Shown in pieces: positions 1 to 6,492 of a DNA stretch of 9,074 nucleotides. The notes beneath the pieces are model-generated. The model did no database searches, had not been told where the DNA came from, and saw only the letters and a list, made by a program, of their open reading frames with translations. Made by a program: the position numbers and the translations under genes. Each line of letters begins with the position of its first letter. Position 1 is the first letter of the stretch. Source of the DNA: Sedimenticola sp. (GTDB lineage: Bacteria; Pseudomonadota; Gammaproteobacteria; Chromatiales; Chromatiaceae); the NCBI GenBank assembly GCA_030590525.1, contig JAUUYI010000061.1:1-9074 (forward strand), in the 5' to 3' direction.

Positions 1-33
1 GAAAGTTCTGTGCGCGCGCCTTATCCCCCCTAC
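1..33 (-). repeat. Truncated REP-like palindrome (GTAGGG family), cut by the window start
   Basis: Read on the minus strand this begins GTAGGGGGGATAAGG followed by GCGCGCGC. That resembles the complete element at 4435-4470, which begins GTAGGGTGGATCAAGG on the same strand. Only the GTAG-headed half is present; the partner arm of the stem would lie left of the window. The 24 bases to its right (34-57) also match the right flank of the 4435-4470 element, which supports the assignment. Family membership is inferred from this resemblance, since the stem cannot be checked here. Confidence 0.45.
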
Positions 34-128
34 GAAATTGCCCCGAAATATTGAGAATTTACGGCGAAAATGGCTTGAAAACCAGCTTAGACATGTAGGT
101 AATCAGGTACGTTTTAGTATCGGTAAGA

Positions 129-163
129 GTAGGTCGGGCATGCTGTTTATGCCCGACATCATT
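129..163 (+). repeat. REP-a hairpin element, copy 1 (GTAGGTCGGGCA family)
   Basis: The element starts with GTAG (129-132). A perfect 9-bp stem follows: GTCGGGCAT (133-141) pairs with ATGCCCGAC (149-157) across a 7-base loop, and the element ends with ATCATT. Further copies lie at 4492-4528 (minus), 8873-8908 (plus), 8926-8962 (minus) and 9028-9063 (plus). A GTAG foot at the base of a stem is the hallmark of REP sequences handled by RAYT (TnpA_REP) proteins. This copy lies about 20 bases beyond the thiG stop. In the thiG direction it has no T-run after the stem, so it is not a convincing intrinsic terminator for thiG. Confidence 0.85.
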
Positions 164-182
164 CCTGAGATTGCTCCCGGAA

Positions 183-974
183 TCAGAAGAAAAGTCCATC
201 CACCGGCGAAGACGCGGAGGCGTAGCGTTTGGCCGGCATGCGGCCAGCCAGGAACGCCTCGCGCCCGGCTTCGATCGCCTTGCGCATGGCAGATGCCATG
301 AGAATGGGATTTTTAGCGGCAGCGATAGCGGTGTTCATCAGTACCCCGTCGCATCCCAGCTCCATGGCGACGGCGGCATCCGAGGCAGTGCCCACGCCGG
401 CATCCACCAGGATCGGGACTTTTGCATTCTCGACGATGGTCAGCAGGTTCAGCTTGTTGCGTATCCCGAGCCCGGACCCGATCGGTGCTGCCAGCGGCAT
501 CACCGCAACGCAGCCGATCTGCTCCAGCTCCCGGGCAATGATCGGGTCGTCGCTGGTATAGACCATGACATCAAAACCGTCTTTCACCAGCTCTTCAGCC
601 GCTTTGAGGGTGGCCATGGTATCGGGGAACAGGGTCTTCTCGTCCCCCAGTACCTCCAGTTTGACTAGATTGTGGCCGTCGAGCAGTTCCCGTGCCAGTT
701 GGCAGGTGCGCACCGCCGTCTTGATATCGTAACAGCCAGCGGTGTTGGGCAGGATGGTGTAGCGGTCCGGTGGCAGCACCTCGAGGATATTGGGTTCATC
801 GCTGTTCTGGCCAATATTGGTCCGCCGCACCGCGATGGTGATGATCTCGGCCCCGCTCGCCTCGATGGCGGCGCGGGTCTGCTGCATATCTTGGTATTTT
901 CCGGTACCCACCAGCAGGCGGGAGTGGAATGGCTTGCCGGCAACGGTGAAGGTGTCTCTACTGGATTCGGACAT
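183..974 (-). CDS. thiG: Thiazole synthase ThiG
   Basis: ThiG condenses deoxyxylulose 5-phosphate, a glycine-derived imine and sulfur from the ThiS thiocarboxylate to make the thiazole phosphate half of thiamin in the cytoplasm. The 263-residue product is close to the usual family length (about 256). Visible family blocks are LLVGTGKY (20-27), the [15 protein letters not shown] segment in which K105 is the expected Schiff-base lysine, YTSDDP (139-144), PIGSGLG (164-170), the phosphate-binding [18 protein letters not shown] (190-207) and the C-terminal SASSPVDGL. The ATG at 974 is chosen because MSESSRDTF directly precedes the conserved barrel. An in-frame ATG at 1067 would add 31 unconserved residues and overlap thiS. 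The Shine-Dalgarno is weak (GAGCAG). The gene lies 89 bases behind thiS, so the two are probably cotranscribed. Neither thiO nor thiH is in the window, so the route to the glycine imine is unknown here. Confidence 0.96.
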   Translation of the reverse strand: MSESSRDTFTVAGKPFHSRLLVGTGKYQDMQQTRAAIEASGAEIITIAVRRTNIGQNSDEPNILEVLPPDRYTILPNTAGCYDIKTAVRTCQLARELLDGHNLVKLEVLGDEKTLFPDTMATLKAAEELVKDGFDVMVYTSDDPIIARELEQIGCVAVMPLAAPIGSGLGIRNKLNLLTIVENAKVPILVDAGVGTASDAAVAMELGCDGVLMNTAIAAAKNPILMASAMRKAIEAGREAFLAGRMPAKRYASASSPVDGLFF

Positions 975-1063
975 GGTCTGCTCTATGCTGTCTGGTGACT
1001 GGTTTGGTGTGGGGGTCCGGGTGTGTGCCGAACGCACTGACAGGCACTGCAAAAGCCTGTATC

Positions 1064-1264
1064 TCAACCCCCCCCAATGGCCTGGACCACCTCTATATGG
1101 TCGCCCGGCGCGAGGTGTTGCTGCTCAAAACGGCTGCGTGGAATCAGTTCTTCATTCACCTCGATGGCGAAACGCTGATTGTCCAGATCCAACTGTTCGA
1201 TCAGGTTGCTCAGGTTGGACTGGTCGGGGATATGACGTTCAGAGCCATTGACGAAGATCTGCAT
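1064..1264 (-). CDS. thiS: Sulfur carrier protein ThiS
   Basis: ThiS is a small ubiquitin-like beta-grasp protein. Its C-terminal glycine is adenylated by ThiF and converted to a thiocarboxylate, which ThiG uses as the sulfur donor for the thiazole ring. The product is 66 residues, the same length as E. coli ThiS. It begins MQIFVNG, has the conserved block [13 protein letters not shown] (32-44) and HIEVVQAI, and ends in Gly-Gly-Gly, so the required terminal Gly-Gly is intact. The ATG at 1264 gives full length; no strong Shine-Dalgarno is visible. thiG follows 89 bases downstream. I see no THI-box (TPP riboswitch) signature such as CTGAGA or ACCTGA in the roughly 100-base leader, so feedback control by TPP through an RNA switch is not supported. 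Confidence 0.95.
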   Translation of the reverse strand: MQIFVNGSERHIPDQSNLSNLIEQLDLDNQRFAIEVNEELIPRSRFEQQHLAPGDHIEVVQAIGGG

Positions 1265-1371
1265 CCGGATTTTGCCACGATTACCTGTTGATTGGGAGAA
1301 AGGAGGATATATTCGGAAGGGATTCTACACTAAACTGACAAGATCAGGGGTAAAAGGGTAAGGGGAAAAGA
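1265..1371. promoter_or_regulatory. Divergent spacer between thiS and the acyl-CoA synthetase gene
   Basis: This 107-base spacer must hold the start signals for both flanking genes. On the minus strand TAGAAT (1322-1327) is a possible -10 about 50 bases before the thiS start, but no good -35 lies upstream of it. On the plus strand TATATT (1308-1313) is a possible -10, again without a clear -35. AAAGGAGG at 1299-1306 on the plus strand is a perfect Shine-Dalgarno, but no ATG, GTG or TTG follows at a usable distance. Promoter positions are tentative; that this is the divergent control region follows from gene order. Confidence 0.3.
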
Positions 1372-3195
1372 TTGGATCAATGGACGGAAGACTTGGTTTC
1401 GGTCGAGAGTGCGCGGACCCTGGATGGCCTGTTCGTGCAGCGGGTGCATCGCTCCGGTGAACGGGTCGCCTACCGCCACTACCAGCGGGGAGCCAAAGAG
1501 TGGCAGGATCTTACCTGGGCCCAGGTGGCGGCAGAAGTGGCGCGCTGGCAGGATGCCCTCGCCGGCGAGGATCTGCACCCGGGGGACCGGGTTGCACTGC
1601 TGCTCAGAAATGGCCCGGAGTGGGTGATCTTCGATCAGGCAGCCATGGGGATGGGGTTAGTGGTGGTCCCGCTCTATACCGATGACCGCCCGGACAATGT
1701 CGCCTATATACTCGAGGATGCGGCAGTCAAACTGCTACTGGTCCAGGACCTGGGGCGCTGGAAACGGCTGGCGCCGGCGGTGAGCGACAATGTCAGCCTG
1801 CAGCGGGTTCTGTTGTGGGATCCGGGCAAGGACCCGAACGACCCGGTTGCGGGTGATAAGCGGCTTCGATCGGTCTCCGCCTGGCTGCCGGCAAAGGGCT
1901 CCCAACTGCGCCGCCGCAATGGGGACCCCCATCAGCTCGCTTCCATCGTCTATACCTCGGGTACTACCGGTCGTTCCAAGGGAGTGATGCTGAGCCACTA
2001 CAATATGCTGTCAGTGGCCCATGGGGCGCTTACCGTCGTGGCCTGCTACAAGGAGGATATCTTTCTCTCCTTTCTGCCCCTGTCCCACACTCTGGAGCGG
2101 ACGGCCGGTTACTACCTGCCGATGATGACCGGCGCCACGGTGGCGTACTCCCGCTCGGTGGGCCAGCTGGCCCAGGATCTGCAAATCATCCAACCGACGG
2201 TGATTGTCGCGGTCCCGCGTATCTTCGAGCGGGTCTATGGACGCATCAAAGACCAGCTCGCCTCTAAATCCAGTATCAGCCGGAGGTTGTTCGGGGCGGC
2301 GATCAATGTCGGCTGGCAGCGCTTTCTATACCGTCAGGGGCGCGCTCACTGGAGTGGTTTACTGCTGCTGTGGCCGCTGCTGCGGCGGCTGGTGGCAAGC
2401 AAGATCATCGAACGCCTCGGCGGCCGGTTGCGTGCTGCCATCAGTGGTGGGGCGCCCCTGTCGCCGGAGATCGCCAGGGTGTTTATCGGCCTGGACGTCC
2501 CGATCCTGCAGGGATATGGCCTGACCGAGACCAGCCCGGTCATCAGTGTCAATCCGCTGGAAGACAATGAGCCCGCCAGCGTTGGTATTCCGCTGCGTGG
2601 GGTCGAGGTGAAGGTCGGAGAGAACGATGAACTGCTGGTGAAGAGCCCGGGTGTGATGATGGGCTACTGGAACAACCACGCAGCGACCAGCCAGATGATC
2701 GATGCCGACGGCTGGCTGCATACCGGTGATCAGGCCCGTATTGAGCGTAACCACATCTACATCATCGGCCGGATCAAGGATATCCTGGTGCTCTCCAACG
2801 GTGAAAAGGTACCGCCGGCGGATATGGAACTTGCCATCGCCCTCGATCCACTGGTGGAGCAGGTGATGGTGGTGGGAGAGGGACGCTCTTTCCTCACCGC
2901 ACTGGTGGTGCTGGATGGTGATTTCTGGCCCGGGCTGGCGCAGGATTACGGGCTCGACCCGATGGCGCCCGAAAGCCTGGGGAACAGCAAGGTGCTGTCG
3001 TTGCTGCTGAAGCGCTTACGGGATGCGCTGCGCGACTTTCCCGGTTACGCCAAGATCCGCAGGGTGACGCTGTTGCTGGAGCCCTGGACGGTGGACAATG
3101 ACCTGCTCACCCCGACGATGAAGCTGAAGCGGGCCCGGATAGTGGAATACCATGCAAAAGCGGTGGATGCCATGTATGCCGAGAGGACGGCCTGA
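1372..3195 (+). CDS. Long-chain fatty acid--CoA ligase (AMP-binding, FAA1/FadD15-like)
   Basis: This enzyme activates fatty acids to acyl-CoA through an acyl-adenylate, usually at the inner face of the membrane. The 607 residues carry the adenylate-forming motifs in order: the ATP loop YTSGTTGRSKGVMLSH (194-209), FLPLSHTLER (234-243), GYGLTETSP (391-399), TGD (451-453), GRIKD (466-470) and the C-terminal LTPTMKLKR (579-587), in which K584 is the expected catalytic lysine. The layout and about 600-residue length fit the eukaryote-like long-chain group (COG1022). Short-chain acetyl-CoA synthetases are longer and have other motifs. A hydrophobic stretch around 328-343 may help membrane contact. 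The start is TTG at 1372: an in-frame TAA lies at 1351-1353, no ATG or GTG lies between, and AAGGGGA (1360-1366) is well spaced. The chain length of the substrate cannot be read from the sequence. The gene runs alone and is divergent from thiSG. Confidence 0.92.
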   Translation: MDQWTEDLVSVESARTLDGLFVQRVHRSGERVAYRHYQRGAKEWQDLTWAQVAAEVARWQDALAGEDLHPGDRVALLLRNGPEWVIFDQAAMGMGLVVVPLYTDDRPDNVAYILEDAAVKLLLVQDLGRWKRLAPAVSDNVSLQRVLLWDPGKDPNDPVAGDKRLRSVSAWLPAKGSQLRRRNGDPHQLASIVYTSGTTGRSKGVMLSHYNMLSVAHGALTVVACYKEDIFLSFLPLSHTLERTAGYYLPMMTGATVAYSRSVGQLAQDLQIIQPTVIVAVPRIFERVYGRIKDQLASKSSISRRLFGAAINVGWQRFLYRQGRAHWSGLLLLWPLLRRLVASKIIERLGGRLRAAISGGAPLSPEIARVFIGLDVPILQGYGLTETSPVISVNPLEDNEPASVGIPLRGVEVKVGENDELLVKSPGVMMGYWNNHAATSQMIDADGWLHTGDQARIERNHIYIIGRIKDILVLSNGEKVPPADMELAIALDPLVEQVMVVGEGRSFLTALVVLDGDFWPGLAQDYGLDPMAPESLGNSKVLSLLLKRLRDALRDFPGYAKIRRVTLLLEPWTVDNDLLTPTMKLKRARIVEYHAKAVDAMYAERTA

Positions 3196-3226
3196 ATCCG
3201 GGGGCCTCCCAGGAAAAAAACTGTTT

Positions 3227-3268
3227 TTGACCTAAATCAGGTCTTCTTCAGGTTGCAATAACGATAAT
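3227..3268 (+). promoter_or_regulatory. Predicted class II FNR/Anr/Dnr-type promoter
   Basis: TTGAC-CTAA-ATCAG (3227-3240) matches the FNR-family box TTGAT-N4-ATCAA at 8 of 10 defined bases. GATAAT at 3263-3268 matches the sigma-70 -10 hexamer at 5 of 6. Taking that hexamer as -12 to -7 puts the start point near 3275, and the box centre (between 3233 and 3234) then falls at exactly -41.5, the standard site for class II FNR activation. No separate -35 hexamer is visible, as expected when the activator replaces it. A leader of about 26 bases with GGAGA (3288-3292) leads to the GTG at 3301. The arrangement is seen in the sequence; the regulator and oxygen response are inferred. An overlapping 5-bp palindrome, GACCT(aaatc)AGGTC at 3229-3243, is an alternative reading. 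Confidence 0.5.
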
Positions 3269-3300
3269 CCCAGGCTTCTAGCTGACTGGAGACGAATGTC

Positions 3301-4206
3301 GTGGACTATTGTGTATTCATTCAGGCGAATGACAAACAGATGATTGGCGCCTTGTTGGCGGAGTACGCCGTGCGGCGGAATTCGAAGCACAGCGACAAGT
3401 TCGATGTCCGCATCATGAGTTATGATGATTTTCCGTTCATGCATGCGCGGGAGGGTGAAATGTTTCTGCGGGCGGGTGGGAAGCGGATGTGGGTGCGCGA
3501 TGATCTGCAATCCTTTACCCCCACCCGTTTTCTGCCGCCCCAGTTGATGGGCTACAAAGGACGGGCGCTGGTGATCGACCCGGACGTGTTCGCCCTCGGG
3601 GACGTCTGGGAACTCTTTTCCCGGGATATGGAGGGGAAGGCGATCATGTGCCGCCAGAAGACCGGTCGTAAAGGAAAGCGGGGTTGTCTGGCCACCAGCG
3701 TCATGCTGCTGGATTGCGGAAAACTGACCCACTGGAAGGTGGAGGAGCAGTTTAACGCCATGTTCGAGGGCAAGCGGGACTACATGAAGTGGGTCTGCCT
3801 GCAGTACGAGGATCTGAAAACCATTGGCTTCTTCGAGCCGGAGTGGAACGACTTCGATCACCTGACGGAAAAGACCAGGATGCTGCATACCACCAAACGC
3901 AAGCATCAGCCCTGGAAGACCGGGTTGCGGATCGACTACCGGCCGGCGGATGCCTTTCAGCTGTTTCCGCCCCGCCATTGGCTGGATCGCGCACGGCGTG
4001 CGCTGTTCGGAGACTACGGGTTGCTGGGCAGATACAAGCAGCACCCGGACCCGAAGCAGGAACAGTTTTTCTTCGGTCTGCTCAAGGAGTGCGTGGAGAA
4101 AGGTGTCATCACCGAACAGCAGGTGCGGGACGAGATGGCCAAGAACCATGTGCGCCACGATGCACTGGAAGTTCTGGCGAAGACCCCGCCATTGCCCACG
4201 GCGTGA
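3301..4206 (+). CDS. GT8-like putative glycosyltransferase
   Basis: A 301-residue soluble protein with no signal peptide or membrane segment. The segment RALVIDPDVFALGDVWELF (88-106) has the shape of the family 8 nucleotide-sugar motif, normally LDADxxxxGDLxELF. Here DPD (93-95) takes the place of the metal-binding DxD. TSVMLLDCGKLTHW (132-145) resembles the family block NAGVLLIDLKKW, and LHTTKRKHQPW (195-205) resembles the late HxxGxxKPW motif, although the glycine is missing. Three weak matches in the right order make a GT-A fold of family 8 type likely; donor and acceptor sugars are unknown. The start is GTG at 3301, eight bases after GGAGA. The ATG at 3296 is out of frame. The gene stands alone between the acyl-CoA synthetase and a repeat island, with a predicted FNR-type promoter. 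It could instead belong to an uncharacterised family with the same fold. Confidence 0.7.
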   Translation: MDYCVFIQANDKQMIGALLAEYAVRRNSKHSDKFDVRIMSYDDFPFMHAREGEMFLRAGGKRMWVRDDLQSFTPTRFLPPQLMGYKGRALVIDPDVFALGDVWELFSRDMEGKAIMCRQKTGRKGKRGCLATSVMLLDCGKLTHWKVEEQFNAMFEGKRDYMKWVCLQYEDLKTIGFFEPEWNDFDHLTEKTRMLHTTKRKHQPWKTGLRIDYRPADAFQLFPPRHWLDRARRALFGDYGLLGRYKQHPDPKQEQFFFGLLKECVEKGVITEQQVRDEMAKNHVRHDALEVLAKTPPLPTA

Positions 4207-4213
4207 TCCAGAA

Positions 4214-4241
4214 GACAGAGGACAGGGGACAGGGGACAGAA
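4214..4241 (+). repeat. Four-copy 7-base tandem repeat (GACAGRG)
   Basis: Units in order are GACAGAG, GACAGGG, GACAGGG and GACAGAA, starting eight bases after the stop of the GT8-like gene. The array adjoins the first REP-b element at 4243. It is a small minisatellite that could vary in copy number between strains by slippage; no function is evident. Confidence 0.8.
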
Positions 4242-4242
4242 T

Positions 4243-4327
4243 GTAGGGTGCGGTGAGCTTGCGAACCGCACCGGAGAGGGCAGCCAGCCTTGGGGAAAGG
4301 TGCGGTTCGTTGCTCACCGCACCCTAC
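4243..4327. repeat. Inverted pair of REP-b palindromes (BIME-like)
   Basis: The left element (4243-4272, plus) is GTAGGGTGCGGT, then GAGCTTGCGA, then ACCGCACC. Its 8-bp stem pairs 4247-4254 with 4265-4272. The right element (4299-4327, minus) has the same form, with stem 4299-4306 pairing with 4316-4323 and ending in CTAC. The two are near-perfect inverted copies of each other (29 and 30 bases) around a 26-base spacer, so the whole can also fold as one long hairpin. The GTAG feet point outward at both ends. This is the classical paired-REP layout. Because the flanking genes converge here, it may also limit read-through or protect mRNA 3' ends, but no T-run follows the stems. Confidence 0.88.
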
Positions 4328-4363
4328 GGGGCTGAGGCAGAAATCAGGGCGCAGAAGAGATAA

Positions 4364-4423
4364 CTGGCTCCCACGCTCTGCGTCGCCGGGGGTTACGAGA
4401 GAGTGGCGTGGCGTGGGCGCCAG
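4364..4423. repeat. Imperfect palindrome, 13-base arms
   Basis: CTGGCTCCCACGC (4364-4376) is the inverted complement of GCGTGGGCGCCAG (4411-4423) at 12 of 13 positions, with a 34-base GC-rich loop. It has no GTAG foot, so it is probably not one of the REP families seen elsewhere in the window. It may be a decayed member of another interspersed repeat family. Confidence 0.6.
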
Positions 4424-4434
4424 ATCGGCGCGTT

Positions 4435-4470
4435 GGTGGATCCGTCGCTACGCTCCTTGATCCACCCTAC
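4435..4470 (-). repeat. REP-c palindrome (GTAGGGTGGATC family)
   Basis: GGTGGATC (4435-4442) pairs perfectly with GATCCACC (4459-4466), and the element ends in CTAC, so GTAG heads it on the minus strand. On that strand the loop contains GAGCGTAGCGA, which resembles the GAGCTTGCGA loop of REP-b and REP-d. This points to one superfamily with a conserved loop and variable stems. The truncated element at 1-33 appears to be a second copy. Confidence 0.82.
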
Positions 4471-4491
4471 CCGTTTGCCCCGGGTTATTGA

Positions 4492-4528
4492 GAAAAAATG
4501 TCGGGCACAAAAACCGTGCCCGACCTAC
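4492..4528 (-). repeat. REP-a hairpin element, copy 2
   Basis: On the minus strand GTAG (4528-4525) is followed by a perfect 9-bp stem (4500-4508 with 4516-4524) around a 7-base loop. The 40 bases 4492-4531 are identical to 8926-8965, so this copy is recent or under constraint. Its GTAG lies across the end of yheS and supplies the stop codon. Confidence 0.9.
4493..4524 (-). terminator. Intrinsic terminator of yheS, formed by the REP-a element
   Basis: Immediately after the yheS TAG stop, the minus strand has a perfect GC-rich 9-bp stem, GTCGGGCAC / GTGCCCGAC, with loop GGTTTTT. It is followed by A and then six T residues (4498-4493). This is a textbook Rho-independent terminator for leftward transcription. 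That the hairpin belongs to an interspersed repeat is shown by the identical copy at 8926-8965. Confidence 0.75.
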
Positions 4529-6435
4529 CTGTTGTAATCCTCTGCTTCAAGTCGCTCCCCCATCTCCATCCATGCCTCCTCGGTATCGGCGAGCCGGCGG
4601 TCCAGGTCGGCTTTTTCAGTCATCAGCCTCTTGAGGCGCTCTTTGTTGGTGTCGTCATAGAGCTCGCTCTGGGCCAATGCCTGCTCCAGCTCGCCCTGTT
4701 GCTTTCCAAGCGCCTCCAGCTGCGCCTCCAGCTGTCTGAAGCGGCTGCGCAACGGCTGCTGCTGGCGGCGCCGCTGCGCCTCCTGGCGCTTGCGATCCCG
4801 GCGCGAGTTGGCACTGTGGGCCTTATCGCCAGAAAGTGGCAGCGTGCGGCTCGGCTGCTCTGCCGATCTGCGCGCCGCCAGCCAGCGGGGATAGGCATCC
4901 AGGTCGTCGTTGAATTCGTCCACCCGGCCGGCATCCACCAGCAACAGCTGATCACAGCTGCTGCGCAGCAGATGGCGGTCGTGGGAGACGATCACCATCG
5001 CCCCCTCGAACTCCTGCAGTGCCTGACTCAGGCTATGCCGCATCTCCAGGTCCAGGTGGTTGGTGGGCTCGTCCAGCAGCAGCAGGTTCGGACGCTGATA
5101 GATCAGCAGTGCCAGCACCAGCCGGGCCTTCTCACCGCCGGAGAAGGGGGCGACCTGGCTCTCCGCCCGTTCACCTGAAAAACCAAAACCACCGCTGTAG
5201 TTGCGCAGCTCCTGCTCACGGGCCCGGGGGTCGAGCCGCATCAGGTGTTCCAGCGGGGTCTGGTCACGGCGCAGCTGGTCCAGCTGATGCTGAGCAAAGT
5301 AGCCGATCCTGAGCTCCTGTGCCGGCTCCCGTGTCCCTTCCTGAGGGGGTATCTCACCCGCCAGTAGTTTGATCAGGGTGGATTTCCCGGCTCCGTTCGG
5401 TCCCAGCAGCCCGATACGGTCGCCGGGGGCCAGGCTGATACTGACCCGGTTGAGAACCCGGGTCTCGGCATAGCCGGCACTGCATTTCTCCAGTCGCAGC
5501 AGGGGGGATGGGTTCTTGATGGGTTGTTTGAAGCTGAACTGAAAGGGTGAGTCCACATGAGCCGGGGCGATCTGCTCCATCCGTTCCAGTGCTTTCAGCC
5601 GGCTCTGGGCCTGGCGCGCCTTGGTTGCCTTGGCCCGGAACCGCTCCACATAACTCTGAATGTGGGCGATCTCACGCTGCTGTTTCTCGTGGGCAGCCTG
5701 CTGGTTGGCCAGCCGCTCGGCCCGGACTCGCTCGAATGCGGAATAGTTGCCACTGTAGAGGGTGATCCCGCCCTGCTCGATGTGGGCGATGTGGCTGCAG
5801 ACGGTATCCAGGAAGTCCCGGTCATGGGAGATCAGCAGCAGGGTGCCGCGATACCCTTTCAGCCACTCTTCCAACCAGATCAGGGCATCGAGGTCGAGAT
5901 GGTTGGTGGGTTCGTCCAGCAGCAGCAGGTCGGAGCGGCACATCAGCGCCCGCGCCAGGTTGAGGCGCATGCGCCAGCCCCCGGAAAACTCTTCCAGCGG
6001 CCGATCCTCTTCCCCCGGGCGGAACCCCAGCCCATGGATCAGGCGGGCCGCGCGGGAGCGGGCGCTGTAGCCGTCGATGGCATCCATGCGGTTGTGCAGT
6101 TCACCGATACGGCTGCCGTCATCTGCCTGCTCTGCCGCCGATAACAGATACTCCACCTCGCGCAGCTCCACGTCACCATCCAGCACATACTCGATGGCAG
6201 GACGGGGGTCGGAAGGGGTCTCCTGGGCCAGGTGGGAAATCACCCACTCCTTTGGCAGATAGAGGTCGCCCGCATCGGCGTGGATCTGATCCAGGATCAC
6301 CCCGAACAGGCTGGATTTCCCGCACCCGTTCGCCCCGGTCACGCCGACCCGCTGCCCCGGGTGGATGGAGAAACTGGCAGCACTGAAGAGCAGACGCGGG
6401 CCGCGCCGCAGGCTGAGGTTGTTTAGGCTGAGCAT
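4525..6435 (-). CDS. yheS: ABC-F ATPase YheS
   Basis: A duplicated ATP-binding protein without membrane segments, colinear with E. coli YheS (636 against 637 residues). ABC-F proteins bind the ribosomal E site and act on stalled or problematic translation. The first ATPase has GANGCGKS (34-41), the signature SGGWR (151-155), LLLLDEPTNH with catalytic E175, and switch SHDRD (203-207). The inter-domain linker that reaches towards P-site tRNA lies at about 236-305 and contains FRAKATKARQAQSRLK. The second ATPase has GPNGAGKS (345-352), FSGGEK (431-436), LLLLDEPTNH with E456, and SHDRH (484-488). A basic, charged C-terminal coiled coil runs from about 545 to 632. The ATG at 6435 gives MLSLNNLSLRRG, matching the family N-terminus; an upstream ATG at 6573 adds 46 unconserved residues. 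The Shine-Dalgarno is poor. The stop codon and last arginine codon come from a REP-a repeat. Confidence 0.95.
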   Translation of the reverse strand: MLSLNNLSLRRGPRLLFSAASFSIHPGQRVGVTGANGCGKSSLFGVILDQIHADAGDLYLPKEWVISHLAQETPSDPRPAIEYVLDGDVELREVEYLLSAAEQADDGSRIGELHNRMDAIDGYSARSRAARLIHGLGFRPGEEDRPLEEFSGGWRMRLNLARALMCRSDLLLLDEPTNHLDLDALIWLEEWLKGYRGTLLLISHDRDFLDTVCSHIAHIEQGGITLYSGNYSAFERVRAERLANQQAAHEKQQREIAHIQSYVERFRAKATKARQAQSRLKALERMEQIAPAHVDSPFQFSFKQPIKNPSPLLRLEKCSAGYAETRVLNRVSISLAPGDRIGLLGPNGAGKSTLIKLLAGEIPPQEGTREPAQELRIGYFAQHQLDQLRRDQTPLEHLMRLDPRAREQELRNYSGGFGFSGERAESQVAPFSGGEKARLVLALLIYQRPNLLLLDEPTNHLDLEMRHSLSQALQEFEGAMVIVSHDRHLLRSSCDQLLLVDAGRVDEFNDDLDAYPRWLAARRSAEQPSRTLPLSGDKAHSANSRRDRKRQEAQRRRQQQPLRSRFRQLEAQLEALGKQQGELEQALAQSELYDDTNKERLKRLMTEKADLDRRLADTEEAWMEMGERLEAEDYNR

Positions 6436-6492
6436 GGCGAAGGAGTTTACAAGGGTAGGGGTGAAAGGCAACCGGTCAAATCGACAGCCTCC

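Larger units (their letters stand above)
4207..4524. other. Intergenic repeat island between the GT8-like gene and yheS
   Basis: These 318 bases between two convergent genes contain almost nothing but short repeats: a 7-base tandem array, an inverted pair of REP-b palindromes, a long imperfect palindrome, one REP-c palindrome and one REP-a hairpin. Each is listed separately. No coding signal or RNA gene was recognised between them. The base sequence between the elements (about 4328-4363 and 4471-4491) shows no further structure I can name. Confidence 0.8.

Noticed and set aside
129..163. CRISPR repeats or attachment sites formed by the recurring GTAGGTCGGGCA hairpins
   Set aside because: The copies occur in both orientations at irregular distances with no unique spacers of even length, no cas genes and no integrase. 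The GTAG foot and stem fit REP elements instead.
975..1067. ThiG starting at the ATG at 1067
   Set aside because: The extra 31 residues resemble no ThiG N-terminus and would overlap the end of thi[10 protein letters not shown] at 974 gives the family length.
1265..1340. TPP riboswitch ahead of thiS
   Set aside because: None of the THI-box consensus segments is present on the minus strand, and the spacer is short for a complete aptamer plus expression platform.
3196..3226. Intrinsic terminator for the acyl-CoA synthetase in GGGGGCCTCCC plus A/T runs
   Set aside because: The GC part leaves too small a loop for a stable stem, and the A/T palindrome is weak. The T-run is better explained as upstream sequence of the FNR-type promoter.
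3232..4317. A 361-residue open frame on the minus strand, antisense to the GT8-like gene
   Set aside because: It is a shadow of the GC-rich plus-strand gene. It has no recognisable motif, is rich in Pro, His, Gln and Leu, and runs through the tandem array and REP-b, while the plus-strand protein has family motifs and a good ribosome site.
6474..6479. TTGACC on the minus strand as the yheS -35 element
   Set aside because: The nearest -10-like sequence (TTGTAA) lies 21 or more bases away, too far for sigma-70, so no yheS promoter is called.
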